64,000 nt of DNA from Massariosphaeria phaeospora (Eukaryota > Ascomycota > Dothideomycetes > Pleosporales). The notes below the pieces were generated by a model, which saw only the letters and a program-made list of their open reading frames with translations, ran no database searches and had not been told where the DNA came from. The DNA is taken from positions 186,001 to 250,000 of the forward strand of contig JAADJZ010000006.1 of assembly GCA_011032825.1 (NCBI GenBank). Direction: 5' to 3'. This document shows, piece by piece, positions 35,501 to 46,377 of this stretch (its first letter is position 1; each line of letters starts with the position of its first letter). Both the position numbers and the translations under genes were made by a program.

Positions 35501-36597
35501 CACGTCGCCATCATCAGTTTGGAGAAGATGGAAGAATTCCCCGCCTTTCAGGGTGTACAGTGTCCCGGCCACGATGATCCGCTTCCGATAAGGGTCTTCG
35601 GTGGCGCCTTCGCGACGTGGAATAGCGAGCCGATGCACGCTTGATCGGCTATTGAAAATGCGCCGGTAACTGATGTTGTCCTCCCCACAGCACAGCACTC
35701 CACTCGGCAAGCCATCCCCTCCCGGTACCCGGAACAGGATATTCGAACTGCGATCAACGTGCTCAGACCATTTCCGGACGACGTGGTTCAGTCCCAAGTC
35801 TAGCTCGTAGTAGACTAAGTCCATTTGTAGGTCGTTGTACAGATCGCCCGTTGGGTCAGTCTCGCATGCCGAGTAGTCGAGCTCGAGAACCGCGAAGGTG
35901 GGGTTGTCATAGCCAACATCTAGGCCGATCATAGCATAGACTAGCGTCTGTGGCTTGTGCGCCTCCAATGGTGACGAGATGCCGATGTTCATCTGGCCGC
36001 GCCGGGTGAGAATGTATACCAGCTTATTCTTCTCCGTCGACGCGATCATCATCGCACGGCCTTTGGGGTCGATGGCCAGGTATTCGCCAGGCACGACTCG
36101 TCGCACGCCGGACTTGCCATAGGTCTCAGAGTGTATGGTCCTGAACTCCTGCTCGTCTGGCATATACTCGTATGTGACCAGCAAGCCAGAGTCGGTCGTT
36201 ATCGCGATGAAATCTACGTTAGTTTTAGCAATGGTTCTCAGATAAGGCCCAGGTCCCTGTGGCCAAGCGCGTGCTCAGACTGCCGAGCGCGAGGGTGCTA
36301 TCGTGCCTTCGCAAATCACTACTTGGGCTACTGTGTGTGGCGGAGGAACATACCTTTGGTGCCGCCGGCAAGCCGAAACTTTCCAATGCGACGGATAATG
36401 GCGAAGACGTCCTGGGAGAAAAGCTCCGCGAAGCCCTTCTGCCGCCGCGAGACCTCAAAAAGAGAGAGCCGCGAGCCATTGGCGGTTAAGATTTGCTGTT
36501 TGCCAGAGCCCAGGAAGTCGCCTGGGATGGCATCAATTGTGGCCGACGGCTGCTTCACCGTCAAGGCGTACAGCGACGTGTTGGAGAAGTGCGTCAT
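32514..36597 (-). CDS. rse1: Splicing factor 3B subunit 3 (Rse1)
   Basis: Three exons: 36597-36354, 36213-34107 and 33948-32514 (introns 140 and 158 nt), 1261 residues. The protein is read from Met-Thr-His-Phe-Ser-Asn-Thr and shows the Rse1/SF3b130 landmarks in order: FLGSGKQQILTANGSRL, LFSQDVFAIIRRIGKFRLAG, GKSGVRRVVPGEYLAIDPKG, SSPLEAHKPQTLVY, VYYELDLGLNHVVRKW, GVLCCGEDNISYR, LLQTDDGDVFKVTFD, and near the end CVIDGDLCERFLVFGRDKRESIAGQL. It is one of the beta-propeller (DDB1-like) subunits of the U2 snRNP SF3b complex that helps select the branch point in the nucleus. Length is close to the family's usual ~1200 residues. The last ~20 residues differ from yeast. It is head to head with SDA1. 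Confidence 0.95.
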
Positions 36598-36953
36598 GGT
36601 AGGCGTTGGGGGGCACGAGCCCAAGCTACACACGACCGGACGGAGCTGCGAAGGCGTGCAGAAGGCCCCCGAGCGATAACTGAGGAAGCCGGGTGAGGTG
36701 CGAGGTGCGAGGGGCGGCGCTCTGGTTGTTGTTGTGGTGAGGGCGGCGGGGTGACGGCGTCGAGCTCGAGTAGAAAAGTTTTGGGCCGGCGGAGGCGGCC
36801 CAAGCTCCCCCGGAAGCACTATCTTCCGATGGGCCAATCACGGCCGCCGAGCCCGGCGCCCCGCCAAAAAGTTTCTTGGTGCTGGTGTGCTCTCCAGGGC
36901 TGCCTCTGGAGTCGCGGCGCATTCTCTCCCTCTCCCACGCTAGGCAAGACGTC
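36598..36953. promoter_or_regulatory. Bidirectional promoter between rse1 and SDA1
   Basis: The two start codons are 356 bases apart on opposite strands. The region is GC-rich with CCGCC/GGCGG runs and no clear TATA box, as is usual for housekeeping genes. Both products serve core RNA and ribosome production, so shared control is plausible but not shown. Confidence 0.45.
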
Positions 36954-39368
36954 ATGGCGAAACGCAAAGTCGGCGCGCTTGAAAAGGTCGAAGCTGATCT
37001 CCCCAATCTGCGAAACCGCATCAAACGGGATCCCCCGTCCTACCGCGACGACTTCCTGGCGCAGTTCCTGCAGTGGGAGAGCCTCCGCGAACTCTTCCTC
37101 CAGAACCCGAGCACAGGCGACGACGCTGGTCTGGTATCGCTGAGGGACCTAATTGAGTTCATATCACATACCGCCGACTGCTATCCCAGCGTGACTGCAA
37201 AGTTCCCTGGTGACCTCCAACACATCCTACAGGCGCATCACGAGGACCTGGACCCGGAGCTGCGAGAAAAGATTGTCGGCTCGCTGGTCCTTCTGCGGAA
37301 CAAAGATGTGATCGACTCACCCACGTAAGCCTATCTCCTTCACAAGCCAGTGTTGATTTGGTCTAACGTATCAGCAGACTCCTCAACACTCTCTTCCCCA
37401 TTCTTGTCTCCACGCCTAGCAAGGCTCTCCGCACGCTTCTCTTCACCAAAATCCTCTCCGATCTCCGGTCCTCGAACGCGAAATCGACGAATCACAAACT
37501 GAACAGCACCATCCAGACCGTGCTCTACAATCTCGTCACCAGCGAGAGGGACTCTTCAAAGGGACTGTGGGCTGTAAAACTCACGCGCGTACGCATATAT
37601 GTCTTTGATACTGGTGGAAGGATTGTTGGCTAACTGCACGGATAGGAACTATGGAAAAAGCAGATATGGACAAATGCAAAGGCAGTGGAAATCATGAAGG
37701 AGGCTAGCTTGGCCGAGAACGAAAAGGTCATTGTGGGTGGCGTGCGGTTCTTCCTAGGCTCTGATCAGGAACGCGAAGAAGCGGCAGACGATAGCAGTGA
37801 CGATAACGCCATCGACATGTCCAAGCTGAAGCATCAGGCAGGCATAAACAAGAAGACCAAAAAGAAGGACAGGCAGCTGAGACAGGCAACGGCGACCGTG
37901 AAGCGGAAAGAACGCAAAAAGGGAGCGCCGCTTCCGCTCAACTTCTCGGCGCTCCATCTCCTGCACGATCCGCAAGGGTACGCGGAGACTCTGTTCTCAA
38001 AGCACGTCCAGAACTCCAAGTCAAAAATCAGCCTAGCATCGAAGCTGCTGGTCCTGAACCTCGTCTCCCGACTAGTTGGCCTCCATAAACTGACAGGTAA
38101 CGTCTATCTGAGCTCTGGTGCGTAAAGGTTATGGCTAACAAGCAATAGTAATATCACTCTACACGTACTTTCTCAAATACTTGAACCCGCGGCAAGCCTC
38201 AGTGACTTCTTTCCTTGCCTGCCTAGCTCAAGCGACGCATAATCTCGTACCGCCAGATGTTCTCGAACCCCTGATAGTGAAGATCAGCAATGAATTCGTC
38301 TCTGAAGCTTCAGCATCCGAAGTGGCCGCCGCCGGACTAAACGCAATCCGAGAAATATGCGCACGACAACCACTCGCAATGAACGACACCCTTCTTCAAG
38401 ATCTAGTGATGTACCGCAAAAGCAAAGATAAAGGCGTCATGATGGCCGCAAGAGGTCTTCTGTCTCTCTATCGAGAAGTGGGCGCAGACCTCCTCAAGAA
38501 ACGCGACCGCGGCAAAAACGCAGCGATGGGCCTCCGAAGCGGCGAGCAAACAGAGCGCCGCTACGGCGAAGAAGACGTTGGCGGGGTGCAAGGCATCGAG
38601 CTCCTCGAGAAATGGAAAGAGGAAGAACGAGCCAAGAAGCGCGAAGCCCTGGGTCTACCACCCGACGCCGACCTTGGCGACGAGGACGAAGAAGACGATG
38701 CCGACAACTGGAAGAACTGGGAAGTCGAGTCCGACGAGGACAGCGACTCGTCCGGCGGCTGGATAGACGTCGAAGCCGACGGCGACGCCATCAACATCAG
38801 CGACAGCGACGACGACGACGAAACCAACCCGCCCAGCAAGAAGCCCAAACTCGCCAGTGCGACCCCGACCCCCGCCCCAACCTCGCAGTCGCAAAGCGTC
38901 GATCCCGAAGCCCAACGCATCTCCAAGCTGCTAACCTCCACGATCCTCACGCCCGCCGACCTCAAGCAGCTCAAAGCGCTACAAGAAGCCTCCTCCATCA
39001 CCGCAACGCTGCCCTCGCACCGCCGCGCGCAACTCCTCGCCGCGCGCCACGCCGACGAGCCCATCACCGCCGATAGCATCGAAGCGCCCGCCAAGCTCGG
39101 CCACAAGTCGACGCGGGAGGAGAAGATCGCAATGGCGAAAGCGGACCGCGAGACGGGGCACCAGAGCACCACGGCGATGCGCAAGGAGAAGAAGGCGAGT
39201 GAGGGCAAGAGCACGACGAATAAGGAGAAGGCGCGCGCGAAGAACTTTTTGATGACGTTGGGGAAGGCGAAGGGGAAGCAGAAGAGGAGTTTGAGTGAGG
39301 TGAGGAAGACGATGAGGGGGCATGTGGAGAGGAGTAAGAGGGGGGGGAAGAGGGGGAATAGGGGGTAG
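36954..39368 (+). CDS. SDA1: Sda1, 60S ribosome biogenesis factor
   Basis: Four exons: 36954-37324, 37378-37588, 37646-38096 and 38149-39368, 750 residues. Landmarks are LPNLRNRIKRDPPSYRDDFLAQF near the N-terminus, the NUC130/SDA1 helical region (LLNTLFPILVSTPSKALR, LYNLVTSERDSSKGLWAVKL), and KRKERKKGAPLPLNFSALHLLHDPQGYAE at the third exon. The C-terminal SDA1 region follows with an acidic Asp/Glu/Ser block and a basic tail (SLSEVRKTMRGHVERSKR...). Sda1 is nucleolar/nuclear and is needed for export of pre-60S particles and for G1 progression in yeast. Length matches yeast Sda1 (767 residues). Splice phases agree at all three introns (53, 57 and 52 nt). Confidence 0.95.
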
Positions 39369-39941
39369 GGTGGTTAGGTAGTAGATAAGTCGGATGTGAA
39401 GTCAAGGGGGCCTAGAAGATTGCAATAGATTGAAATCTTTGATACCCGCATGCATGTACGATTCCATTCTCTCGGATCAAAAGTACCACGTTTCGAAATG
39501 AATCAAAGGAGCTAAAGACGTGTCCGTGTTCCATGTTCCTCGATCGAGCTGAATTGAGTTGAGCTGAGTTTCTGTACCGCATCCCCGTTTCCGATCCTCA
39601 TCCTCGCCCTCGTTCCTTTTTTGTTGTTGTACGCTTTGATAGCACGGTAACTTTGTTTGTGCCCAGCCAGCCTGCATGCCAGACCCCATACTCCATACCC
39701 CTTTTACAAGATTGATCGATACACATGCATCCACCTCTTCTTCTCAGAACAGAATAATGCCGCTCGCTACATGCAGAATATCACTCCAAGACCCCCCCCC
39801 CAAAAATGGCAATTAGAAACTCATTACGCTCATCTCATTGTGCCCTCCACGTGCCCACCGAACCGAACAGAATCGAACTGAAATGTACTGAATCGAACTG
39901 ACCTGCCCACACGCGATGGAAATCGCATCCGACGCTCACTC
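39369..39941. other. Intergenic region between convergent genes
   Basis: No gene. It holds simple sequences: GAATTGAGTTGAGCTGAG-type repeats near 39550, a run of nine C near 39790, and (GAACYGAA)n near 39855-39900. Probably the 3' regions of SDA1 and of the unknown protein gene. Confidence 0.45.
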
Positions 39942-41696
39942 CTACCCTTGCATCGGCTGCTCTGCGTCATGGGGAGCTTCTGCTGACAACATATCGACGT
40001 CTTTCGGGGTTGCTGGCGCTGGCGCTAGCGTAGACGTAGGCGTAGCCCCCTCTACCAACACAGGCGAGTATTTCGTTGCACCAGGTGCCTTGACTGAAGC
40101 TGACCGCCATATCGGCGACGCAGCTGCGCTAACAGTTCGCTCAGACGCGCGCGACGACACGGTATGCACCTCGTCGGCATCTTGATATTCATCTTCCACC
40201 TCTTGGTCGTCTTCGTCGTCCTTGTCGCCCTCAGCCCCAGCACCCGCTCGATACAAATCCACCAGCCGCGGCCCCTCGGCCCCTTTCCAGATCTCGTTTT
40301 CGCTGGATATGTACTTGCGCATGTCGTCGTCGAGCTTTTGCCGCGCGACCTCTTCGGGCGTGAGCACGACAATAGCTGGCGGAGGCTTGGGCTTGAGCGG
40401 CGCTGGGGAGGGGTATGGGTGTGTAATGAGGCGGGGGCGTTTCGCGGTTCGCGGGAGGGGAGTGGTGGGTGCCTTGGTAGTAGTGGTGGTAGTAGGAGTG
40501 ACGTTCTCGGCGGTCAACCAGTTCTGGACGCGCTGGTTGATGACGGGCTGGAGCATGGCGATGTCTTCTCTAAGGTCGGGTTGCGAGGCAGAGTGCGGGT
40601 AGAGGGAGAGCAGGGACGTGAGGAGCGAAGTGTGCGAGATGAGTTCTGTGAGGGCGAGTCTGCGGTCCTCGTCGTTGTGCGCGCGTTTTGTCGAGGTGAT
40701 GGTTGCCGGGTCTGATGAGATATGTGATCGGGACAGGAGAGCAGCGTCGTCGCCCTCATCTTCTGAACCGCTGGTAGCGTCCGGGTCCTCGAAGATGGCG
40801 CGTTTGCGGGGTCGAGGACGGGTGGCCTCGCGAACGTATTGGAGGGCTTTGTTGCGGAGGGCGGTTTCGTTGGGGTAGTAGGTGGGAGGGACGGTGTTTA
40901 GATAGTAGGGTTGAGGAGGTATGGGTCCGGCAGACATGTGTCCGGGAGGCATGTAGCCTGAAGGCATGCTTCGATACTGGTATGGAGCTGGGCCATGCTT
41001 CATGGCTGGGACTGGGGCGGGAGCAACTGGTTGTCCGTACGCACCCAATAGCGGTTGGGGTTGGGGTTGGGGTTTCAGAGCAATAGGGACATACTGAGTA
41101 GAGTCTCGCTTTGGGTGTGGGTCGCTCGGCACTGCAAGGTTCTTCTGACTGCCCGGCGATGGATATGTCGAGTGAGTTTTGTCGAGATACGAAGTTGGTC
41201 CCCAGGGCAGCGCATTCTTGGCGGCCAGTTTGGCGGCAAGCATCTTGTACAGATCGTGACTGTGGTGACCCGTAAAGACAGAAGTATTCCCGTCGGGTGG
41301 GCGCACAACCCGCTGTGGACGCGATGGCTTGTATGCCGGAGGGAGGGGTGGAAGCTGATGTGTTGACGGTCCGTAGATGGCCCTCTTCACGGGGAATCGC
41401 CGAGAAGCAAATTGATGGACTGGCGGTCGAAGAATTTTCGCTGGCGGAGATCGGAGTGTTTCGAGGTCAATTGGATTTGCTGCGCTGCCAGTGATCGTGG
41501 TCGGGTGCTCGATTGACTGCGGAGTGTCCAGGCGTGCTTTCGAGGCGGATAGAGTGTGTCGCGGCGATGCTACGTCATTGCTCTTCTGACCGGGTCGTAG
41601 CACTTCAATTGAGTCATATTCGGTTGGTGGGGTGCTTTTTGGATGTGCTGATATAGCGAGTGGCTCAGTGCTGGGACGCGTATCTGAAGAAGCCAT
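39942..41696 (-). CDS. Unknown Pro/Ser/Thr-rich nuclear-type protein
   Basis: Single open frame, 584 residues; I do not recognise the family. Most of it is disordered and rich in Pro, Ser, Thr and Gln, with a Tyr/Met/Pro/Gly-rich segment around residues 245-275. One short ordered segment stands out: a basic RPRPRKRAIFEDPD stretch (possible nuclear localisation signal), followed by an acidic block and a helical region (RRLALTELISHTSLLTSLLSLYPHSASQPDLREDI...VQNWLTAENV). A second basic patch lies near the end (RTAKRPRLITHPYP), before an acidic Glu/Asp tail. The start at 41696 is the first in-frame ATG. Composition suggests a regulator or chromatin-associated protein, but nothing in the sequence proves it. 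Confidence 0.6.
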   Translation of the reverse strand: MASSDTRPSTEPLAISAHPKSTPPTEYDSIEVLRPGQKSNDVASPRHTLSASKARLDTPQSIEHPTTITGSAANPIDLETLRSPPAKILRPPVHQFASRRFPVKRAIYGPSTHQLPPLPPAYKPSRPQRVVRPPDGNTSVFTGHHSHDLYKMLAAKLAAKNALPWGPTSYLDKTHSTYPSPGSQKNLAVPSDPHPKRDSTQYVPIALKPQPQPQPLLGAYGQPVAPAPVPAMKHGPAPYQYRSMPSGYMPPGHMSAGPIPPQPYYLNTVPPTYYPNETALRNKALQYVREATRPRPRKRAIFEDPDATSGSEDEGDDAALLSRSHISSDPATITSTKRAHNDEDRRLALTELISHTSLLTSLLSLYPHSASQPDLREDIAMLQPVINQRVQNWLTAENVTPTTTTTTKAPTTPLPRTAKRPRLITHPYPSPAPLKPKPPPAIVVLTPEEVARQKLDDDMRKYISSENEIWKGAEGPRLVDLYRAGAGAEGDKDDEDDQEVEDEYQDADEVHTVSSRASERTVSAAASPIWRSASVKAPGATKYSPVLVEGATPTSTLAPAPATPKDVDMLSAEAPHDAEQPMQG

Positions 41697-42328
41697 GACT
41701 GCTAAACTCTGCTTTCACTTGCCCAGACAATCGCCAGACTCTTTCTAGCAAGCCGATGACAGTCGACTGGAAAGCTGGTTTGTAGTTCCTCTCAGAGTTT
41801 TCCTCTCAATTGGACGGGCTGGAGGGCAATAAATCAGTCGCGAAACGATAGATGACTGGGCGGGGAGGGAAACGAACAGAGTGACAGACGAGCAGGCAGA
41901 ACAAGAGACACCAGACACGTATGGATCATAACACGGCAGCCTGATCTCGCGCATGTTGTAGCCGGTGGTGTGACGGGTTTGCGCCAACGAGGAAAGCGCG
42001 ATGTTGTGGTTGAGCACGCAAAGGGAAGGCAGAACAACAGTCGCGCCTTCTGCCATGTGGATCGTCCGATCTCTTCATTTCCCCGCTAGAATAGTGAAGC
42101 CAAAAAGGGAACTAGAATGATGAGAGAGTTGACGACTCACCACACTCGCAACTTGCTACCGTCTCATGACACACGTGTTAGGAGCTTCCCAGCGCCTCTC
42201 CAGCCAAATGTATGCAGCCTACATCGCCTGACCCCCTGGATAGGAGAAAACATCAAAAAGACAAGGAAGTGAAAGAAAGTACCGTACCAGAAGCGTTCTC
42301 ACGACCTCCTACGTCATCATCCTCACTT
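41697..42328. other. Intergenic region, no gene seen
   Basis: About 630 bases that include the promoter side of the unknown protein gene and the 3' side of the kinase-like gene. Short open frames on both strands lack any motif. Confidence 0.4.
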
Positions 42329-43444
42329 TCACCTGCACTCTTTCACCACCCCCAAAAACGCCCTCAAGCACTCCACCTCAGCAGCATCCACCTCCTCCCC
42401 AACAACCCTATCAATCCTCCCCTCATCCCAAGCAAACCCAAACCACAGCAGCACCCCAAGATCGCGCGCCAGCAACACATCCTCAATCCTGCCTCTCCCC
42501 CGCAACTCCGGCACCAACTCAGCCAACTTCCTCCAAAACAACTCTCGCAGCACCGTCGACCCGTCATAATGCCTCCACCGCGGGCAGCCTTCTCTCGCAT
42601 GGTCCATGTAGCCGAGCAGGTACTCTAGTCCGTACAACGACGTCCCAAACGGCAGCCACTCGGCCTCGGCCCAGTCCACCATGCCCGTGATGGCCCACGT
42701 CGTCTGGTCGATGAGCATGTTGGAGGGAATCAAGTCGCCGTGCGTCAGCGTAACCGGATAGTCGTCTAGTGCCATCATGCGGTGCAGGGTGCTTGCTGCG
42801 AGGGCCCGTAGCGCCATATCTGGTAGTCTATGTGCGAGTTTCGCAAGCTTGGGGATGATGTTTCCCCCGACTTTGCCTGTACACTGCGATAGCGGGCTTG
42901 CTGTGTCGCTGATAGGGGAGTCGGCGCGGACGGCGCGTGGTATGTATGTGGCCTGCTGGGAAGACGGCCACGAGCATGCGATGAACGTCGCGAACGATTC
43001 GACCAGATTTACCAGCTTCTTCCGCTGCTCTTCATCAAGTCTTTGCGTCCGCGGCTGACAATGCGAGAGCAAAACGCCTTCCATCTTATCCATCCGATAC
43101 GCCCGCAACCGTCCAGGAAGCGCACACTCTAGCCCCTGTATCCTCGGCGCAAAATCTCCATACGTCTTCCTCGCATCGCGGGTAATGTAGAGATCCAAGG
43201 CATGTTGGTCCGGACGTAGCTGAACGATAAACGCACCGTCGGCCTGGTCTTCTTGTTTGGCTCTGGACAGACAGTCGTCCACCCACGGCGCCACCACTAC
43301 CGTAAAACTACAATACCCCTGCTCTCCCACCTTCTCCACCCTCCGCCCTGGATACATATCTCTTACAGCGCGCAAAAACACGCCGCGGTCCTGCTCTTGC
43401 AGTCCCATGCGCTGCCAGAAACTCGAATCCAGGTTCGGAGACAT
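42329..43444 (-). CDS. APH-type phosphotransferase / protein-kinase-like protein
   Basis: Single exon, 371 residues. The C-terminal lobe shows the phosphotransferase (APH) family signature: LTHGDLIPSNMLID (the HGD-x4-N catalytic loop, Asp as base and Asn for Mg2+), then TGMVDWAEAEWLPFG, where the Asp of the DW pair replaces the DFG Asp. The N-terminal lobe is weaker: YCSFTVVVAPWV and IVQLRPDQHALDL take the place of the glycine loop and Lys strand. These fungal proteins form a large, mostly uncharacterised family related to aminoglycoside and choline kinases; the natural substrate is unknown. No membrane segment is present. Confidence 0.85.
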   Translation of the reverse strand: MSPNLDSSFWQRMGLQEQDRGVFLRAVRDMYPGRRVEKVGEQGYCSFTVVVAPWVDDCLSRAKQEDQADGAFIVQLRPDQHALDLYITRDARKTYGDFAPRIQGLECALPGRLRAYRMDKMEGVLLSHCQPRTQRLDEEQRKKLVNLVESFATFIACSWPSSQQATYIPRAVRADSPISDTASPLSQCTGKVGGNIIPKLAKLAHRLPDMALRALAASTLHRMMALDDYPVTLTHGDLIPSNMLIDQTTWAITGMVDWAEAEWLPFGTSLYGLEYLLGYMDHAREGCPRWRHYDGSTVLRELFWRKLAELVPELRGRGRIEDVLLARDLGVLLWFGFAWDEGRIDRVVGEEVDAAEVECLRAFLGVVKECR

Positions 43445-44175
43445 GGTTCACTTACTCACTCACATGCAACAGTCCGATCAGCTCATATACCTAGGACAGG
43501 AGAAACGACGCAGACGAAGGTGCTAGATAGATGGATCCAGGGAAACCAGAACGCGAGTTGCATCTAGGGGGGGAACAGAAACACAATGAAATTAAACAGA
43601 ACAGAAGACGGCACCTGAATATATCTCGCACGCGGGTACGGTACCTCATGATGCAGCCACCACTTCGCGCGCACCCGACCGTGTTTCTCCGTGGCTAGGT
43701 TAGTTCACGGGTTGGGCACACATGCGGAGAGGACGGGAGATGCAGATGCATGAGAGGGGGGGAGGGCAGCACGCATGGTTCGTCGGGCGTGCATGCACGT
43801 GCCAAAGCGGAGGGCCCGAAGCTTGCCCAGGTGTGGGGTTCACATAAGCTAAGCTAAGATAGATAGATATCGAGATGGACGGGAATCAGGCAGATGTTGT
43901 GCTTCCAAGAGAGGTATGGTAATGATGATGTGCGGGTGCGCCTGCTGTTCGAAGACGTGCTGCTGCTGTAGATGGTGGCCCCATGGATGGATGGTCGTCA
44001 CATGCATCGTAATTAGTCTACAAGTACCTACCAACCCCGCTCCGTTTCAACGCCCGCAAAAAAGAAAACCATAGACAAGAGACCGCACCACGCCGCGCTC
44101 AAATACCACGATACCCGGCACGTAGCCACACATCTACTAAAACAACCCCTATGTTATGCTAGGCTATGCCCGCGC
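43445..44175. other. Intergenic region, simple-sequence rich
   Basis: About 730 bases without a gene. It has G-runs near 43567 and 43755, (GCATGCACG)-like stretches at 43772-43800 and an (AGAT)n-type tract near 43855-43872. Confidence 0.4.
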
Positions 44176-45740
44176 TCAAAGCTCCTTCTTCAAAAAGTGC
44201 TCCGGCGCATGGTCCGTCTCGTAGTCGACGTGCACGTACGCGCGCTCCACGTCCGGCAGGCTCTCCAGCTTCATCTGCAGCTCCTCGGCCACGTCGTGGG
44301 TGGCGCGCAGCGACTCGTCGGGGTCCATGACGATGTCGACTTCGACGATGAGGCGCGGGCCCGAGTGGTAGGCGCGTACTGTGTCGATTTGGCGGATGTA
44401 GGGGGAGTGGGTCATTGCTGGGGGGTGAGGGGTTAGCATGGGGATGGTGATGATGAGGGATGGATGGGAGTGGGAGTGGGAATGGGAATGGGAGTAGGAG
44501 TAGACTTACAGATATATGTAATTAGCTGCAGTGTTGGTGTGTCGGCAGTCACGCCGATCAGCAGCTGGAACTCGGAATAACTCGTTCTGCTCCACAGGAA
44601 AATGATCATCACCGACAGTATCGTCGCCCCCATGGGGTCGATCCACCAGCGCAGCTTCGACCCGCCCACACTGGTTAAGACGCCGAAGCCATTGATAAAC
44701 AGGTCGTTGCGGTGGTCCTCCCACAGGATGCGCACCTGGCTGTACTTGTTGCGGATCGCCCAGCAGTACAGGAAGAGCCCGAACTTGGTGGCGAATGCGA
44801 TGCCGACGGCGATGACCGACGGCAGGTAGAAGGTGTTGGTTTCGGCGCCGCCCTTGTGCTCGGCGAAAGTGCGGATCGACTCGACGATGATGACGACCGA
44901 CACGGTGATCATCAGGAAGCAGAAGAAGATGTTGCCGGCCGTCTCGATGCGCGCCTTGCCCGACGGGAACTTGCGGCCGTCGACGCGCTTGACGGCGCGG
45001 TTGCACAGGATGAGCGTGACGTTGGACAGCGGGTCGAACAGCGAATCCGCCATGGTGGTGAACAGCGACAGCGAGCCGGACGACACGGCCGCGTACAGCT
45101 GCAGCACCGCGAGCAGCACGTTCGCCACGAAGCTGCCGACCACGGCGATGCGGTATTTGAGGTGGTTGGCGCCTTCCTCCTCCTTGGCTTCGCGCCGCAG
45201 GTCGGCCACGGGCTTGAGCAGCCGCTCGATGTTCTCGTTCTGCGTCTCGTAGAACTGCTCGAGCTTGCGCGCCTGCGCCGCTTTCTTGTTCAGCGTGAGC
45301 GGGCCGAAGCCGTCGCGCTTGCGGGACGTGTTCGCGCGCATCTCGGCGAGCTCCGTGTCATGCTTGATGGCGGCCGCGAGCCGGTATGGGTCGTTGTCTT
45401 CGGTGTACTGCGGCAGCGACTGGCGCTCGATGTCTTCGGCGGCGGTTTCGCGGGTCGTGACATGGCGGGCGACGGGATCGTGGTCGTCGGCGTGCGTGGT
45501 CGTCTCGACCGCGGTGCTGGCGCCGTCGCCGTCGTGCTGGTGTTTGCCAAAGGCCGTCTGTGTCTGGGTGCTGTGGGAGACTGCGGGGTGGGGGCTAGCG
45601 GTGCGTTCCGAGCGTGGTGGGTGCGCGTGAAACGGAGACGGTTTCATCGAGATGGCGCGATGGAGATCTGGTTCGGAACCCATGGTTGACGATAGTAGCG
45701 GGTCTTGCTGGCGGAGCTCTCCGGAGGCAGATGATGGCAA
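44176..45740 (-). CDS. Cation diffusion facilitator (CDF) metal transporter
   Basis: Two exons: 45740-44510 and 44417-44176 (92-nt intron), 490 residues. A long hydrophilic N-terminus (with Gln/His/Asp-rich segments) leads into the CDF transporter: first helix after NHLKYRIAVVGSFVANVLL, helix 2 with ADSLFDPLSN (metal site A Asp residues), helix 5 with EDHRNDLFINGFG (site A His and Asp), helix 6 with WWIDPMGA. The cytosolic C-terminal domain completes in exon 2 (MTHSPYIRQIDTVRAYHSG...EVDIVM...VERAYVHVDYETDH). Helix 2 begins ADSLFD and helix 5 has H-x3-D, as in fungal members assigned to Mn2+ or Fe2+ as well as Zn2+; the ion is not certain. It acts in vacuolar, ER/Golgi or mitochondrial membranes in known relatives. 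The start at 45740 could alternatively be 45683. Confidence 0.92.
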
Positions 45741-46377
45741 TTGAGGCCTCTGGGTGGTGCGAGCAGCGGTGAAGAGACTGTCTCAGAGCCAAGGTTCCAA
45801 GAGTGGAGCTTGGATGGCAATTGTGAAGCCAAGGGACGACGTGGGGCAGCTTCCAAGCTACAAGAACCGTCGGCCGTCTTGGTTGCACAAAAGAAACTGG
45901 TGGTAAGTACAGATTGGCCTTCCTTCTCTACCCGTCTGTTCGCATATCAGATCCTATTGCTTCTTCTTCATTCCGATACCTCCGGGCCGGTTGTTGCGTG
46001 TTCGACGTCAATTTCTTATCGATAAGGCCCGTACCTCGGCTTAATTTGCCACTCCACCCTGCCTTGTCCCGACTCCCAGTCGATACTCCGTACTCTGGGT
46101 CTACTAGCGATTCGTACCACGTCTCTCCAGCCATCTCGAACGTTCTTGACATCATTAGTACCGTTTTCTCATTCTGTACTCGCGACAATCCACTTTTCCA
46201 GTGATGCTTTCACGCCTGACAGAACTTGTTGCCAATGACGTCAAAGTTCTCACGATCCCCTTGACAACACAAGATATATCAGCAAAACTGCAAAGTGCTC
46301 TCCTGCATGTCCGCGAAACACCATGTATCCATCAGAATACGCAATCCCTAGCATAACCTGGTAGCGTTAATCCGGCG
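45741..46377. other. Intergenic region, no gene seen
   Basis: Upstream of the CDF gene and downstream of the transcription-factor-domain gene. No coding motif found. Confidence 0.4.
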
